In this document: positions 18,720-31,220 of the stretch, piece by piece | How the letters are laid out: every line of letters begins with the position of its first letter | How positions within the stretch are numbered: position 1 is the first letter of the stretch | NCBI GenBank assembly: GCA_015039365.1 | Contig: WION01000239.1 | Location: forward strand, 12,501 to 76,500 | Direction of reading: 5' to 3' | Length of the DNA: 64,000 bases | Source: Amanita rubescens | Taxonomy: Eukaryota > Basidiomycota > Agaricomycetes > Agaricales > Amanitaceae | The notes under the pieces: generated by a model | Told to the model about the DNA's origin: nothing | The model's input: only the letters and a program-made list of their open reading frames with translations | Databases searched by the model: none | Translations under genes and position numbers: made by a program

Positions 18720-19815
18720 TAGTGATTCAAGGTCCGGTCCGGTCCGGTTTTTTTTCCTTTTTTGGAAAGACCGAAACCGGACCGGTCTCACGGTGTCCCT
18801 GATATCGAAAAGACCGGAACCGGACCGCTTAAGACCGCAAGACCGGTCTTAATTTAAAAAAAAGACCGGTTAAGACCGGTCCTGGACTGGTCCTGGTCTG
18901 GACCGGTCTTGGACTGGTCTGGACTGGTCTTGACTGGTCTTGGACTGGTCTAGACTAATCCTTACATTAGTTTCTATGTCCCTATGTCTCCCATACAACA
19001 ATTTAAAACTACAAAACTTCATAAATATCAATATGTTCCTAACCCTCACCCTCTCACACCCTCTCACACCCTCTCACACCCAGCTGCACTCAGATGAGAC
19101 ACATAAAACCATTTTTGATGATACCAGGAGACTGCCAAACATTGCCAAAGAGATTGCCAAAGAGATCACCAAAGAGAGAATGAAGCCCAGTGTTGCTGAC
19201 CCTCACCCTCCCACTGCTCAGCTTGTCCCATTAGACCCCACTCCACCCCCTCACATCATCTCACACCCAGTTGCACTCCAGATAAGCCACATTAAACCAT
19301 TTTTAATGATGCCAGGAGACTGCCAAACATTGCCAAAGAGATTGCCAAAGAGATCACCAAAGAGAGAATGAAGCCCAGTGTTGCTGACCCTCACCCTCCC
19401 ACTGTTCAACTATGTTCCATTAGATGTAATAGAGCATACCTAGATTAGTTAATTTCAGAATACCTTACCTGGAGTGTTGCAACAACAGATGTTCTCAAAA
19501 TTCACATGTTATATATAACTTTAGACAAACTTTACTACTGTGAACTCAAATCTCAACCGTTTTTTATGTTTCAATACTCAAAAAAAGCTAAAATATAGGA
19601 GAACATGACTGTGTTGGTCACATGTGACAATTAGCGGTCTAGGACCGGTCTAGACCGGTCTTTTGCGGTTTTTTTGATTTTAAAAATTTAAAAAGACCGG
19701 AACTGGACTGCCCTTGGACCTCCTAAGACCTGAGACTGCAGTCCGGTCCAAATCGGTCCTGGTCCGGTCCGGTTCCGGTCTTTTTCGGTCCTGAGAGACT
19801 GGAAATAGAAACACT
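18720..19815 (-). mobile_element. hAT-like non-autonomous element (MITE) with GACCGGTC subterminal repeats
   Basis: 1096 bp bounded by TAGTG...CACTA and by a repeated AATGGAGCC (18711-18719 and 19816-19824), which reads as an 8- or 9-bp target duplication. Removing the element restores the recombinase frame (VWLHCLKEM). About 220 bp at the left end and 180 bp at the right end are packed with ACCGGTC/GGTCCGG motifs, like the subterminal transposase-binding arrays of hAT elements. There is no transposase ORF inside. The central part has a tandem duplication. Confidence 0.7.
19091..19404. repeat. Tandem duplication inside the MITE (period about 188 bp)
   Basis: The segment beginning CAGATGAGACACAT at 19091 recurs from 19279 with few changes up to about 19404, including the CCAAAGAGATTGCCAAAGAG stretch. 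Confidence 0.8.
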
Positions 19816-19816
19816 A

Positions 19817-20830
19817 ATGGAGCCACACACGGAGGTGTGTGAACACATCCATTGCCCAAACATCCTGCTTGTATATCCTGTAAGTCTGCCCTGCCCTGAA
19901 AGTCAGCCACAGTCTTGATTGCATACAATAAGACTCACTGATCAAATTACCCTCATAGCCCACCTTCTTTGGCCAACCCTTACGATTCTCAAGTGTAACC
20001 ATGAAGTAGTATGGCAGGCTGTGTTCATCATACCTGATCAGCTCCTGCACATGGCTCTTGCACAACTTGCAGAGCTTGTTGTTACTGTCAACCAATGAGG
20101 TGAGTACACATATAAAACCACTGGAAGCCCTTGCCACATCCAGAGGGTAAAAGCCATTGAAATGAATGTGCACATGAACATGTGCTTTGTGATGAAGTTG
20201 TAGGTTTCATCGGTGTCTGGATAAGGTATTGCTCATGGTATATCAGAGCAGGACTTGGGGCAGATGCTTCGAGACCACTCCATAATCTGGATCAGGTCAT
20301 CAACATTCATTGCCTCCACATGGCCACACATCATGCCCACTCCTGTGGCCCTGTCCTCCATTTTGATGGAGTGGAGGAGTTCATTGATTGATTCTGAACT
20401 AAGAGGCTGGACAACCGTGAACAACCCCCACTGCTTCATCACAATGGTATTCACCTGCATAGCAGCCCACTGGATCCCTGTTGCCAAGCTCAATGTAAGT
20501 GACATTCATGACTGTTACTACAACTACTGTACTCACATGTGTGACCAGTACCACTTGAACAATGCATGGATCATGTCAGCAGTGCTCTTGGTACAATGGT
20601 TATCCTTGATGCACTTTGCCATGATGAAGAGTTCAAAGGAGCCTCAGGTATCCAGCACACTTCTGGGCCAGCATATCATTGACCTGAAAGTAGATTCAAA
20701 ACATTGTTTAGTGCTGCCTTCCTGACATGAGCAATACACACCTTGCTGTCATCACCAAAGGGGCAAGGGTTGCACATAGGGATCATCAAGGGTATACCCC
20801 TGCCATTCCCTGGTTGCATGTGTGGGAACA
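19817..20830 (-). pseudogene. N-terminal part of the decayed tyrosine-recombinase gene
   Basis: Fragments on the minus strand match the expected N-terminal half of the same family: a stretch with MCGHVEAMNVDDLIQIMEW (about 20300-20400) and LENRKGWPKKVGYEG (about 19950). Frames change and stops occur between them (for example near 20235 and 20170). It runs directly into the MITE boundary at 19816, beyond which the gene resumes at 18710. No start codon can be chosen with confidence. Confidence 0.55.
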
Positions 20831-21947
20831 CTTGCTACTTATCATGATATAAGTCAAAAATTTGGAGTCCACAATTTGGTAACTTAAAAATTACTTATTT
20901 GTCTTATTTAAGTCCATAAGTCCAATAAGGCAACCCAGAATTTTCCTGATGTAACTACCAACTCAAGTCCAATCAGTGCATACTAATCAGCATATAATTC
21001 TTTTTTTTACAACAACTGGTACTCACTGAATCTCAATATTCTGAGGCCGAAACGAAGTGAAGGTTTTGGTCTTATACTGAAAAGGGGGGGGTTCAAAATC
21101 GTGGCCCGTAACACATCACGTTACACGCTTAAGCACCAGTAATTTCTGGAGCCAAACATGCCATCATAAATGACCTCGTCTGTGAATCAGACTCAGATAA
21201 AAGATAGCTGCAGGCCTGAGGATGGCGACACAATGAAATGGAAAGGAGACTGTGGGCCAACTTGGCGCCGAGACCTTGATGATTCTGAGGCTGTAGCATA
21301 GCGTACATTCCCTTTAAACTGCGCGAACTTTAGCTAAGCAAATTATACTATAAGCAGAGTGATCAAGCACAGCCACATACGCAGCACACCCACATCCAGC
21401 AAGGAGCGGCTCGTTTGAAGCTACATACATCTACTGACAAAATTCTTTTTTTCTGAGCCATGGTTAAGATTCAGTACTAAGAATAGACAGTTGCTGGGCA
21501 CACAGCTTTGGATTCCAAGAAAGACTTTGTGAAATAATTTAAAAACAGGCCTCGGACCTGCCGCACAGAGTGGTGGCCCATAGTATTTGCCAAGTAGTAG
21601 TTCATACTAATCTAGTAAATACAAGTGAAATAGTAGCTAGTCAAGTTGTTAATAATAACGTGAGGAATAGTTCTGCAAATCGGGAGTAGTCTTGAGCGAG
21701 CATCAATTCCTTTTTTGTTGGGGCGACCGTCCTTTGTCCCCCGGAACGGCCTAAACTAAACGAGGAAGGAGGGAACCCCGGCTTAAACCAAATGAGGAAG
21801 GTGCACGTGCCGTCAGCGCCGACCTTCCCCTTTTGGGCTCCGGACCCTGGCCGCGTATGGGAATGTCTCGATCGCTCCAGCTAAATTATTCCAACCTGAG
21901 TAAGGTTTATCGAATTTGAACTTACAGCAAGTTGGTCGACGACTCCC
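20831..21947. other. Intergenic sequence, no gene seen
   Basis: Transition from transposon remains to the gene-rich part. It holds a G run near 21085 but no supported ORF. The last few hundred bases are presumably the promoter of the RPAP3-like gene. Confidence 0.5.
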
Positions 21948-23556
21948 ATGACCAACGCCAAAGCCCAAGCAGCAAAAGAAAAGGTCGTTCCACACTTTCC
22001 TGGTTCCGTATCTTTTACATAAACGCGGTGGTTTGATCAGGGAAACACAGCGTTCAAAGCCGGCGATTACGCAAACGCGGTAGGGCAATATACCGAGGCC
22101 ATCCTCGCCGACAGGACCGATCCGACCCTTCCTCTTAACCGAGCCGCAGCATATCTAAAGCTAGGCAAGTACGTTTACGATTCAACCTCTGCACTTTCCT
22201 TCTTTTGTTTTTATGCAACGCGTGTGCTCAATTCGTTTGCAGGAACGAAGATGCCGACCGCGATTGTTCTGCTGTGCTCAAATTGAGCTCTTCTAATGTG
22301 AAGGCCCTGTTCAGGAGAGGCCAGGCGAGGTCGGCGTTAGGAAGGCTGTTGGATGCTCAGCGAGGTGCGCACGTCATCCCGCTTCTTTATATCGCACAGG
22401 AGGGGTTCACATCCGAGATGCAGATCTTAACAGTGCGCTTAGACTGGAACCGAATAATACGTCCATCCAAGATGAGCTGAAAAAGGTGGAACAAGCCATT
22501 GCCTTAGAGAAAAGCAAGGCATGCGTCATGTCTGTCCCTGACCCATACACGATCTAACCAACTTGGTGCAGAAATCCAAGTTGGAATCCGCTCGCGCATC
22601 TTTTGCAAGCCCTAGCCCACCTTCGAGTAATACGAGTACAGGACCTCCACCCAGAAGAAGACGTGTGCCAATACAGATCATTGAGCCTGCCAGCGAACGT
22701 CAGACGACAAGGGGTCATGCTCCCGATGCTGAAACAAAGCTCGCCACCGAAACTAAGCAAGATTCCACGATTCTAGTCGCATTATCAAAACCCGATGTAA
22801 AAGAAGACCTCATGACGCCCATCACCAGCAGGACTCTCGAACCTTCGAGGAACCTCAAAACCGTCTCACCTTCGTCAACTGTCACCCCTAAGCCACCTGC
22901 TTCTTTCGCGGATGCAAAGGAAGCGAGAGAAAGTGTTAGAACAAGCCGAGTCGGCGGAGGTATATTCCGAGCAAATGGACGAAACACTGTCTTCCCTGCA
23001 AACGACAGGACTTCAGCTACGTCACCCGTTTCTGTCCCACAACCGCAGACAACCGACAATGGGCTCCGGACATCGAAAAGCCCGACGAGGACGGGTCTCG
23101 CAACGTATCCTGTCAACATCCCCAAGAATAGCGGGGCAATGCCATCAACAATGTCAATGTTCGTCTTTAATAAGACGTGGGAGGCAAATCAGTCTGTTGA
23201 GGAGCGATGGGAACTAATTACGGTTCGTCTTCTTTCTTACAATGATGAGGCCCCTGTTCAATATGACGGCACAGTCAATCCCGCCTGAAAGTATACCGTC
23301 CATGTGCAAAGCATCCCTTGAGCCGGTGTTGTTGATATCCGTAATTGACGTATTTATCGAAGTCCTCAAAGCCAACGCGGGCGATCAAGCAACAATGGAC
23401 GCTGTCAGGGTATATTTAACGGGATTCGAGAACGTGCCGAGGTTTAGTACCATTCTGCTGTTTTTGAACGAGAAAGAAAAGGTAAGAGTAAGGGAAGTTT
23501 GGAAACTTTTGGGATCGGAGACGTTAGGTGGTGCTTGGAGTTTGTTGTCCAGGTAA
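21948..23556 (+). CDS. RPAP3/SPAG1-type TPR co-chaperone (R2TP complex)
   Basis: Spliced model: 21948-21983, 22041-22168, 22243-22364, 22424-22518, 22572-23222, 23275-23556 (437 residues, phase kept throughout). Residues about 12-125 form TPR repeats (KEKGNTAFKAGDY, YTEAI, LNRAAAYLKLGK, KALFRRGQA). A long low-complexity Ser/Pro/Thr linker follows. The last 130 residues match the RPAP3 C-terminal domain (WELIT, IPPESIPSMCKASLEPVLL, YLTGFENVPRFSTILLFL). Such proteins bring Hsp90 to the Rvb1/Rvb2-Pih1 machinery that assembles RNA polymerase II, snoRNPs and PIKK kinases; yeast Tah1 has only the TPR part. Oddities: intron 1 starts GTCGTT and intron 4 appears to be GC..AG. Convergent with guanine deaminase, 48 bp apart. 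Confidence 0.85.
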
Positions 23557-23604
23557 AAAGGATGGAACTTTTGTGGTATGAGCTACTGTACAAGTGATAC
23601 TCAC

Positions 23605-25254
23605 TTATATGTCACGCTGCAATCTAGTTCCTTGCACCCATGCCGCGCTTCTGTTCCTCGTATCACCTACGCACCACCATTTTTCGATCATATCTTCCTC
23701 GATCTCTGTCGGGACATGGAAAAAGTCAAGTGGACCAATGCCAGTTTCCCGAGCGGGATCGTAGACGTTGACTATGCGGTTTATTAGCCAGTGTGATCGC
23801 ATATAGAGCGTCGTGAATGAACTTACTCTGCTGAGCATCGAATGGTGCTCCGACGGCGAAGGTGCCCGTTCCCTCGGGGAGGCGTAACGCGGTGGCTCCG
23901 CCCCTAGTGGCGAGATATAGAGCCTCCTTCCAATTGATCCCTAGACTGTCTTTGCCATCCTCCTTTTTCTCCGTAGCTGATGACTGCGCTACCACCCTGT
24001 CATTCTCCCTCATCCTAGACACGATCACGGCCTGCCTCATCGCAGACATGATGTCCACGCTATACCCTCCCGCTATGTCCGTTCCTAGCCCGACTAGGAC
24101 TTGGGCCTGCAAGGCCTCGCGGAGTTTGAACGGACGCGCGGAGAAGTAGACATTTGATAGGGGACAATGCGCGATGGCGGTTCCGGCTTTGCGCACAAGG
24201 TCTAAGTCTGGACCATCGAGGTAGGTGCAGTGTGCTTGGACGGTGCGCGGAGTGAGAAGATCTGCCTATATTCGGCATGAGCGTCGTCCGGCTCTTCTTA
24301 CCGGTGACAACGACACGTACTTGAGAGAATACGTCAATATCCTCCATTCCTCTTTCCCCGCGAACCCACTTTACTTGATCCTCAGCCTCTGCCAGATGAG
24401 ATTGTATCCTCAAAGATTTCTCTTCAGAGAGTCTCCCAAGTCCTTTAAGCAGCTCGTTTGAACACGTCGGCACGAACCTAGGCGTGAGGACGGGTTCCAC
24501 AAGCCGCCTGTGAACAGGAAGGTGCTGAACGAGTCCTCGACATTCCTCCGCAAAGGACGAGGCAGACGCAAGAGATGAAGACGTAGATGGTTCGATGTAG
24601 GAAGGTCTAGATGAAATATCCATAGAGAGTTTGCCTACCAATGCTCTGAGCCCAGCATTTTGCATCACTTGGGCCAGTACGAGGCTGCGAAATGCTCGTC
24701 AATTTTGGCATCCTCTCGTGATCAAAATGCCATAACGCGCACTTTGTTTCTTCCTTGATTGTTCCAAAGAGCAATACCGCGCCTGTTCCATTCTCGATCA
24801 GCCGTCTAGCGAGATGCTCATAGACGCTTCTCGCTAGGGCCGCATTATTATCGAGACTTTCCTCGGCCTTGAACGTGTATCTATCGAGCCATTGCATCAG
24901 GGGCAGATCGAGCCCATTGCCCTGGTACATAAACTGAGGTGCGTGGAGATGCAGATCGCAGAAAGTTGGCAGGAGAAAACTCCCGATAGAAATAGATAAT
25001 ACTTCTTCCGTCGAATTTACAATCAACGATTGCGACGCAGCGGAGAGAGCTGGTTCTACATGCGTAATGAAACCCTGTTCATTTACAGCTTCGATCGGGA
25101 GGTTAGCATGAAACGTCTGGAGGACACGGCGACGATGACCGATAAACGGGATGAATGAAAATGACACACCGATAAGATAATCTTTTAGAATATCCAGCTG
25201 TCCCAGATCAGGTGTATGAACGAAAGTGCCTCTAATGAGCATCATGCTTTCCAA
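23605..25254 (-). CDS. Guanine deaminase
   Basis: Minus-strand exons 25254-24743, 24684-24321, 24265-23827 and 23771-23605 (493 residues). An amidohydrolase-superfamily zinc enzyme that converts guanine to xanthine and ammonia in purine salvage, in the cytosol. Visible motifs: the metal-binding HLH at about residues 102-104 (CDLHLHAP), SHLAE (the HxxE type), VQAHCTYL, HCPLSN and the catalytic aspartate region GLGTDIAGG. The C-terminus LDFFHV fits the family's usual NVYDP...PLDFF ending. Length is normal for the fungal enzyme. Introns are 55-58 nt. A start at the third Met (residue 5) is equally possible. Confidence 0.92.
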
Positions 25255-26346
25255 AATTTAGAAGCTAAAGGCAGTGTTTCCACATTGAGTTGTTTGTCAG
25301 CGTAGCTCGGCGATTACCTTTATCAACAGATTGATGTTGACGTTGACATAAGACCATAAGATTACATCAGTCCTCGTTGTTCAAGGATCATTAGGAGACT
25401 CCGCGGCCGATGGAACTAATATTTATGAAGGGTCGTCGCTGCGATATCCACCCCTGATGGTCAACGGATCTGCCAACGGCCGGTGTCACTCATCCGTCCA
25501 TATGCTCATCCTGTCTTGGAGCTCCTGGTACTGCGCGCGTTTGATGGGCACCGACAAACAAGGACAACCCAAGACGTTTCGCGCACAGGATTGTAAAACG
25601 AATAAATACCAAGAACAAGAAAATAATATGGAGCTGCGCAACATCATGCATCGTGTTTGACGCGAGGTGGGTGCAGCGCACATTGAAGGGGATAAGTTGA
25701 GTGCTTACGATTCCCGCTAAAATATCAGCCCGATGTGACGTGCGACTTTACTAGCGTCAGATGTGAAGAACTTATGCTCAGATAGCATTTAGGCCACCGA
25801 GGAAGGAATAATTAGACGTGAGAATCCGACGACCTTGCGACTAGCTTAGGTAACCATGGCTTTTCGGCGCAGGCTTATTTTACTCAACAGAGATTCGCTC
25901 ATAGTTTCAGCATGCGTGTCAATCCCAAATACTAAATATACGCCCACCGTTACCATGATTCGTACGTACAAGAGGGCCACCGTTTCCTCCTTTTGCTTTT
26001 GCCGGAAATCACATTGCTCAGGCTCTCAGGCATTTTTAGGGTTGCAATGAAAGAAAGAAATTTGGTGGGAACCTGGAAATTCGAGATCCTGTCCAGGGGT
26101 AAATCATCTTTTACCTTCCGAATCTCGTCACATCCGCCGGGGCCGTCTTTGGCTGTGTCGCCGTTCTCTACAACGTGGCAAACAAAGGGCACGATGCAAG
26201 GCCACGGGTATTGGCATAACGTACCTATCTCACCGAGTATAAAGCCGCCCCGCTCCTGCGCCCTTAATGGTTCTGCACCGGGTTCCCCTCCGCTTTCCGC
26301 CAAGACACGCTTCCTCACGACCACTGTATAAGCCAACATCAACAAC
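25255..26346. other. Divergent intergenic region
   Basis: Between the 5' ends of guanine deaminase (minus) and the expansin-like gene (plus). Only short unsupported ORFs. Contains the promoters of both genes, including a TATA box at 26238. Confidence 0.6.
26238..26243 (+). promoter_or_regulatory. TATA box of the expansin-like gene
   Basis: TATAAA in a GC-rich context, 109 bp before the ATG. The same spacing is seen at the two Kre9-like genes downstream. Confidence 0.6.
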
Positions 26347-26985
26347 ATGCATCGCATCTTGTACTCTCTTGTTGTATTGTTTGCGTCCTTGTACTCTACG
26401 TTCGCGGCCCCTTTACCTTTGGAGGAAGGTTCCGCGGAGAAGCTAGTGGCGAGGTCCAGTTACAAGGGCAGGGTGAGTATTTCGCCGCCGGGTCAAATTT
26501 TTATGGGCGCTGACGCTCGGTTTTGGTTTGCAGGGAACTTGGTTCAATGTTGGTAAGCAAAACTTATTGTTCATTGAAAGCAACCATAACAAGACCTGTA
26601 GGTCTTGGTAATTGTGGTCTGGAAGACACGAACGTGGATCCTATTGTTGCCATTTCAAAGACTCTTTATGATCAGAACAACGGAGACAATTGCAATCAGG
26701 TTCGTTGTATTTTCAGAGCAGGGATGCATTGCCATTCATTCCATTTTCCAGTGGATGGAAATCAGTTATGGCGGCAAAAGCGTCCATGCTAAGGTCCGCG
26801 ACAGTTGCCAAAGTTGTGGATATCATGACCTTGGTGAGATTTACTTTTTCATCTCCGTTTAAGGCCGATTCTAAGCCCCCTGGCATGCAGATATGTCCCC
26901 GGCGACATTCAAAGGACTTGCGACCCTGGGAACTGGACAAATCGAAGTTTCGTGGAGCTTTATGTCCAAGTCGTGGAAACCATGA
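26347..26985 (+). CDS. Secreted expansin/loosenin-like protein (double-psi beta-barrel)
   Basis: Exons 26347-26472, 26534-26552, 26602-26699, 26752-26833, 26891-26985 (139 residues). Signal peptide at residues 1-20 (ILYSLVVLFASLYSTFAAP). The rest is one RlpA/expansin-type double-psi beta-barrel: GTWFNVGLGNCGLED at the start, a TLYDQ segment, a cysteine pair in RDSCQSCG, and HDLDMSP with the conserved aspartate. There is no cellulose-binding expansin domain 2, so it fits the single-domain loosenin/cerato-platanin-neighbour class that loosens cellulose-rich walls. Exon 2 is only 19 nt. Introns are 49-61 nt. Confidence 0.85.
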
Positions 26986-29900
26986 AGACTACCATGGCCA
27001 GATTCCAAGTCGCGACATCTTTTGCCCCCATAGGCATAACCGCGCCTCCAAGCTGTACTCCTGGTCCAACCTCCCATCACCCTTACGCCATCATACGACT
27101 ATAGAATATGTTCTGCAAATCTTCCAGTTCTAGAAGACACGAGGATGAAATTCGGCCCTCATCAATTGTATCTTTATCAACTCACTTTCTCCATTCCTAT
27201 TTGCCTGCAAGCAGGCCATCCGCATCCGGTTTGCCATCTTTGACCCTTCGAAATTTTACGCGACATCGCAAGCGACTCCTCCTTTCCGCGCCACTTGTTG
27301 ATCAAGTGCTAGAGCCGACTAGATCGCATGTTTACCGCCAGCAGCTGAATCATCGAACAAATCGAGAGTTAGGCTCGATTTCGTTTGCGGGCGATTCCTT
27401 TTTCTTCCCAGCATGTGTTATGGGTTTCATCAGTCATTAAATCATGTATGAAAATTTGTGTAGACGCGTCATGTTGTTTCAATAGACTTCTGTCGGCCGA
27501 TGCTAGCGTCAGGCTACTATGATACATACACATGATGCCAGGACGTTGATTATGCGTGGAAATTAGGCGTGCGACCCCGTCCCTCGGTACTTTTTCTATC
27601 AGAGAAACTAAATAAGGCGTGCCAACCGGGTGAATGATCCGGTGCCAGTGCAACGTGGGTTGCACCTGTTTTATCGTCGCAAATGCCCTTGCCCAAAAAT
27701 CAGCTGTCTAAATGTCGCTAGGCGCATAGCTGCCTCCTACCCTCAAACATGTGTTCAGGATTTATGATGAAGTGAGCAAGAAAAGAATATGCCTGAAATG
27801 TCTTAGACGATTACTATTTTCTGAGGACGAAAGCGAATGGACGGCGTGCCGTGACGCTCAAGGGACCGCTAACGTCAAACCTACGGGATCTCCACCTCGG
27901 ACCTTGCCGTTGTCGTTGTCAGTCTCACATTGTAGCCAAGCTACAGCGCGAATGAAGTGCCATGCCGTAGCGGCGTGCGACGGCGACGATAATTGGTCAG
28001 GCATTTATGATTCTGTCAAAACGCGTGTCTATTTAACCCTTACGAAAAGGCTTATTCTGGGCCGTACCGGCATATATGAGCTCATGGCACCCCCACTTTA
28101 CCCTATACTGGTTTTACTGTCAAGGCAAGGAAGGCCTCCTGTCTGCGCAACGACGTCACAGCGATCATGAGGATGCGCTCTCAACGGCAAATAATCGGCC
28201 GCTCTATCAGCAACAGCAGTCGCCTCTAGTTTCCCGTCTCGACTGCGGACAGAGCCCAGGGCGTCGCACGAAGGGATACAACGCTCTTCATTCCAGCTCA
28301 CACTGCAGGCCATCGGCGCTTCAGCTCTCGTCAACATTGTACGCGGTACTGAGAGCATATCGATGAAGGATTGTCCATTATCGATCATGACGCAATCTAA
28401 GCACTGCACTTACTGCATAAATTACGCTAACACCATCGTTCTCGGCATCCGGTGTACCAAACCTGCTAATTAATGGTTCATCGACCTGTGCGAGGTACGT
28501 ACGTACTTACCCGGGTCACCCACTGCTCGGTAGCCCCTCTCTTATCATCGTCGATGCGGGCCGAAGGTGAGCAGCGACTACGCAGAGTATCTTCGTTTCC
28601 ACGCACGGGCGGGATCACTATTTGACTAGCCGTGGGAGTACTGCGGCTTGGCATGTGGCAGAAGCGTCGCATTCTGGAACATTCATCCCGTAGTGACAAG
28701 AATAAAGTGCAGGTGGTGAGTAACTGAGGAATTGAGAAGAACAACTGCTCAGTGCTCAGCGCACAGTCGCCGCAGGGTTTCCACGTGGGAGCCGGGAAGT
28801 CAGGCCCCAGGCCTCAAGAGCACGTTCCCATCGCAGTCTTGTTTTGGAATGGTGGAAAATCCGTCCTCCACGAAAATCTTTTATCAAGGGAAGCACAACT
28901 TGAACGCCACTTACTCACTATTGCAATAAACCCCGCCGATAGGTTTACTCCCTTGCCCCACAAGGAACAAGGGTTCTAAGTATAATGGTGAGTGATACGT
29001 CAGAGTAAATGAATGCCCTTTAATGAACTTTGCCAAAGGTTCTGCTTACTACATTTCTCACTGGCGCAAACCAGATCATTTCTCGAGGTCTAACGCCTTC
29101 CCGCATGCAACGCATCGAACGATAACCTCCATCCTAGCATGCAAAACGTACAGACGAAGCAAAAGGCAGACAAGAACGGGAATGGCTTGGCATCCTTAAA
29201 CAAAGGCTCTCTGACGGTCATCTCTCTTCACCGTCGTGCATCACATGGCGCAGCCTCTCGGCTTCTTCCACACTTGGGATACGGCGTCTCATAGCCGGCT
29301 TATCTACCCCACTGATCGAGAAAATGAACTGCGTACGGCTTCAACAACGCCATTGTTTCGGACCTTCATTCCAGAAACGAATTGACGCAAAAGAGGTATA
29401 CCTTGTCGCGCCAACTTTGTCATAGTATGGATGACAGCAGCTTGAACGTTGAACTTCAAGTATGAGCTACGAGCTCGAGCTCGAGCTCAACGGCCATAGG
29501 GTGGTTTGCTAATCTTCACGTTAGCTGCGAGATACGGCACTGTGGAAAGTGAAATGTTCGAACCGGTGTCGCAAACAATTGATTATATGCACCTTATACT
29601 CAGGGCGGGCCGCAAGGGCGCTTCAGGCACTCAGGGGAACAGGGGAACGATGCAACGTCCTTCTATGAAGTAAGGTACGGTGCCGGGTTACTAGAACCCG
29701 AGTCTTGGCGCGGAGACTGGGGATCCTGTTCATTTCAATTCAGAAGCGATTCATACTACTTGTCTGCAACAACGTAAAAATAAACCTGAGATTGCGACTA
29801 GCACGTATACACCATGAACGAAGAGAAAAAGTGCGTTCTTAATGATACATCAAATCAAAAAAAAAAAAAAAAATCAAAAAAAAAAAATCAAAAAAAAAAA

Positions 29901-30085
29901 ACTATGTCCGTCCTGGGGTGTATGAATAAAGCAAAGATATGCCCAGGAACAACGTAAGGAGAATGTCCAGGTCGTATAATACACGTGAAGTTTTTTTGAA
30001 TAGACGTGATTGGTATGAACAGCGTGGTGCGAGGCGTGTGGTCCATTAATTATCGTTAGTAACGTGCGTATGGAGCCGTGACATC
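26986..30085. other. 3.1 kb without a supported gene
   Basis: Many short ORFs (for example at 27751-28170 and 28732-28929) show no domain and no splice continuity. Local features: a GAGCTC run near 29470-29490 and an A-rich tract broken by TC at about 29858-29900, just downstream of the next gene. I see no tRNA or repeat that can be named. Confidence 0.45.
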
Positions 30086-31112
30086 TCATAGGAGAATCCT
30101 TGAGATGATCAACGCTACACTTAAACATGTAGCGCCGATGGGGCGCATGGATAGTGCGCCGCTGGTCTTGGTGCTAGTACTAGTGCTAGTACTAGGTTGC
30201 ACTACAACCGTGATTGAAGAGGGTGAACCTGAGGTTGTAAATGTGTTAGTGACCGCAGGCGTGGTGCCGGATTGTGCAGTCGCCGTCGGGGCAGGTGAAT
30301 TTGACACCGGGGTAGATGTTGCGCCCGATTGAGCCCCGCCCGTGGACGTTCCAGTAGATGAAGACGAAGTTTGCGTAGTAGAAGGACCTGGCGTGACAGT
30401 ACTATTCGAGCCACCAGTAATGGCGAACGTGGGACTAGCGTTACCCGAGTCACCCATTACTGATAAAGCAAACGGTGAGGACCAGAGCAAAATGGAGATC
30501 GCGTATACTCACAGACGACAAGGTAATCGGTTCTGGGGGGTACGTTAGGGACGACGACATTAACGCTTCCCTGGGTGATGTTGAAGCCCTGAGCAAGTGG
30601 GTTATCTATATCAAAGACCGTGTCAATGACTGCCCGCATGATCCACAATCACAATCAAAAGAGGAAATTCCAATAGAAACGATAGCGCTTAAAGCTGCGC
30701 TGTACCTTATCAGGTGGGAAGGGTTCTATCCGGCAATGGTGTGCGGAATTGGCGCAGGCGGTAGGCAGCCGAAGAAGAAGAGAGATGAAGACGCACTCAG
30801 CATGAGATTCAAACCTCCTCCTCCACCTAGATGGCCCAAAAGCACTTCACCAACCCGGTTTGTGATATTGGCATACGGTGGCAGGCCAGAAGTATCCCTT
30901 TATAGAATGTTCCGCATAAGTGAAAAAAAAAGACACATGGATGTCGCGTACCAGACAACTGTCTGTGTCGAGCCCACGGTCCATACTGATGTTGAATTGG
31001 GGGCCGTTACAGGAGGAGCAACCACATCACGTTCCTGGAGGGGTAGGTATAGAGGGAGAGCCGGCGCAGAAACCAACCACGACAGGCAGAGAAAATTGAA
31101 GAAGAGGAACAT
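30086..31112 (-). CDS. GPI-anchored Ser/Thr-rich surface protein with Kre9-like N-terminal domain
   Basis: Minus-strand exons 31112-30952, 30897-30797, 30605-30513, 30459-30086 (242 residues, phases consistent). Signal peptide at the start (LFFNFLCLSWLVSAPALP). The N-terminal half matches the yeast Kre9/Knh1-type domain: VWTVGSTQTVVWDTS, NITNRVGEVLLG, PLAQGF, VPNVPPRTDYLVV, GDSGNASPTFAI. The C-terminal half is a Ser/Thr/Pro stalk, probably heavily O-glycosylated, ending in a hydrophobic tail (ATCLSVALIISRILL) typical for GPI attachment. Kre9-like domains are linked to beta-1,6-glucan and wall assembly. Intron 2 (191 nt) is long for this genome. A sister gene lies 390 bp upstream on the same strand. 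Confidence 0.85.
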
Positions 31113-31210
31113 GGTCGTCGTGGTTGGAGGTGTCCCGCTGCGCGCTCAGGGACGACGTGAATGGAGGGCAACCCGGGAGATGGCCGTCAAGGGAAATATG
31201 TTCGGATCCT

Positions 31211-31220
31211 GCGTTTTATA
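31211..31220 (-). promoter_or_regulatory. TATA box of the GPI-anchored Kre9-like gene
   Basis: TATAAAACGC on the minus strand, 99-108 bp upstream of the ATG. Confidence 0.55.

Noticed and set aside
27751..28170. 139-codon ORF in the 26986-30085 gap
   Set aside because: No domain, no signal peptide, no splice continuity; length is within chance expectation in GC-balanced DNA.
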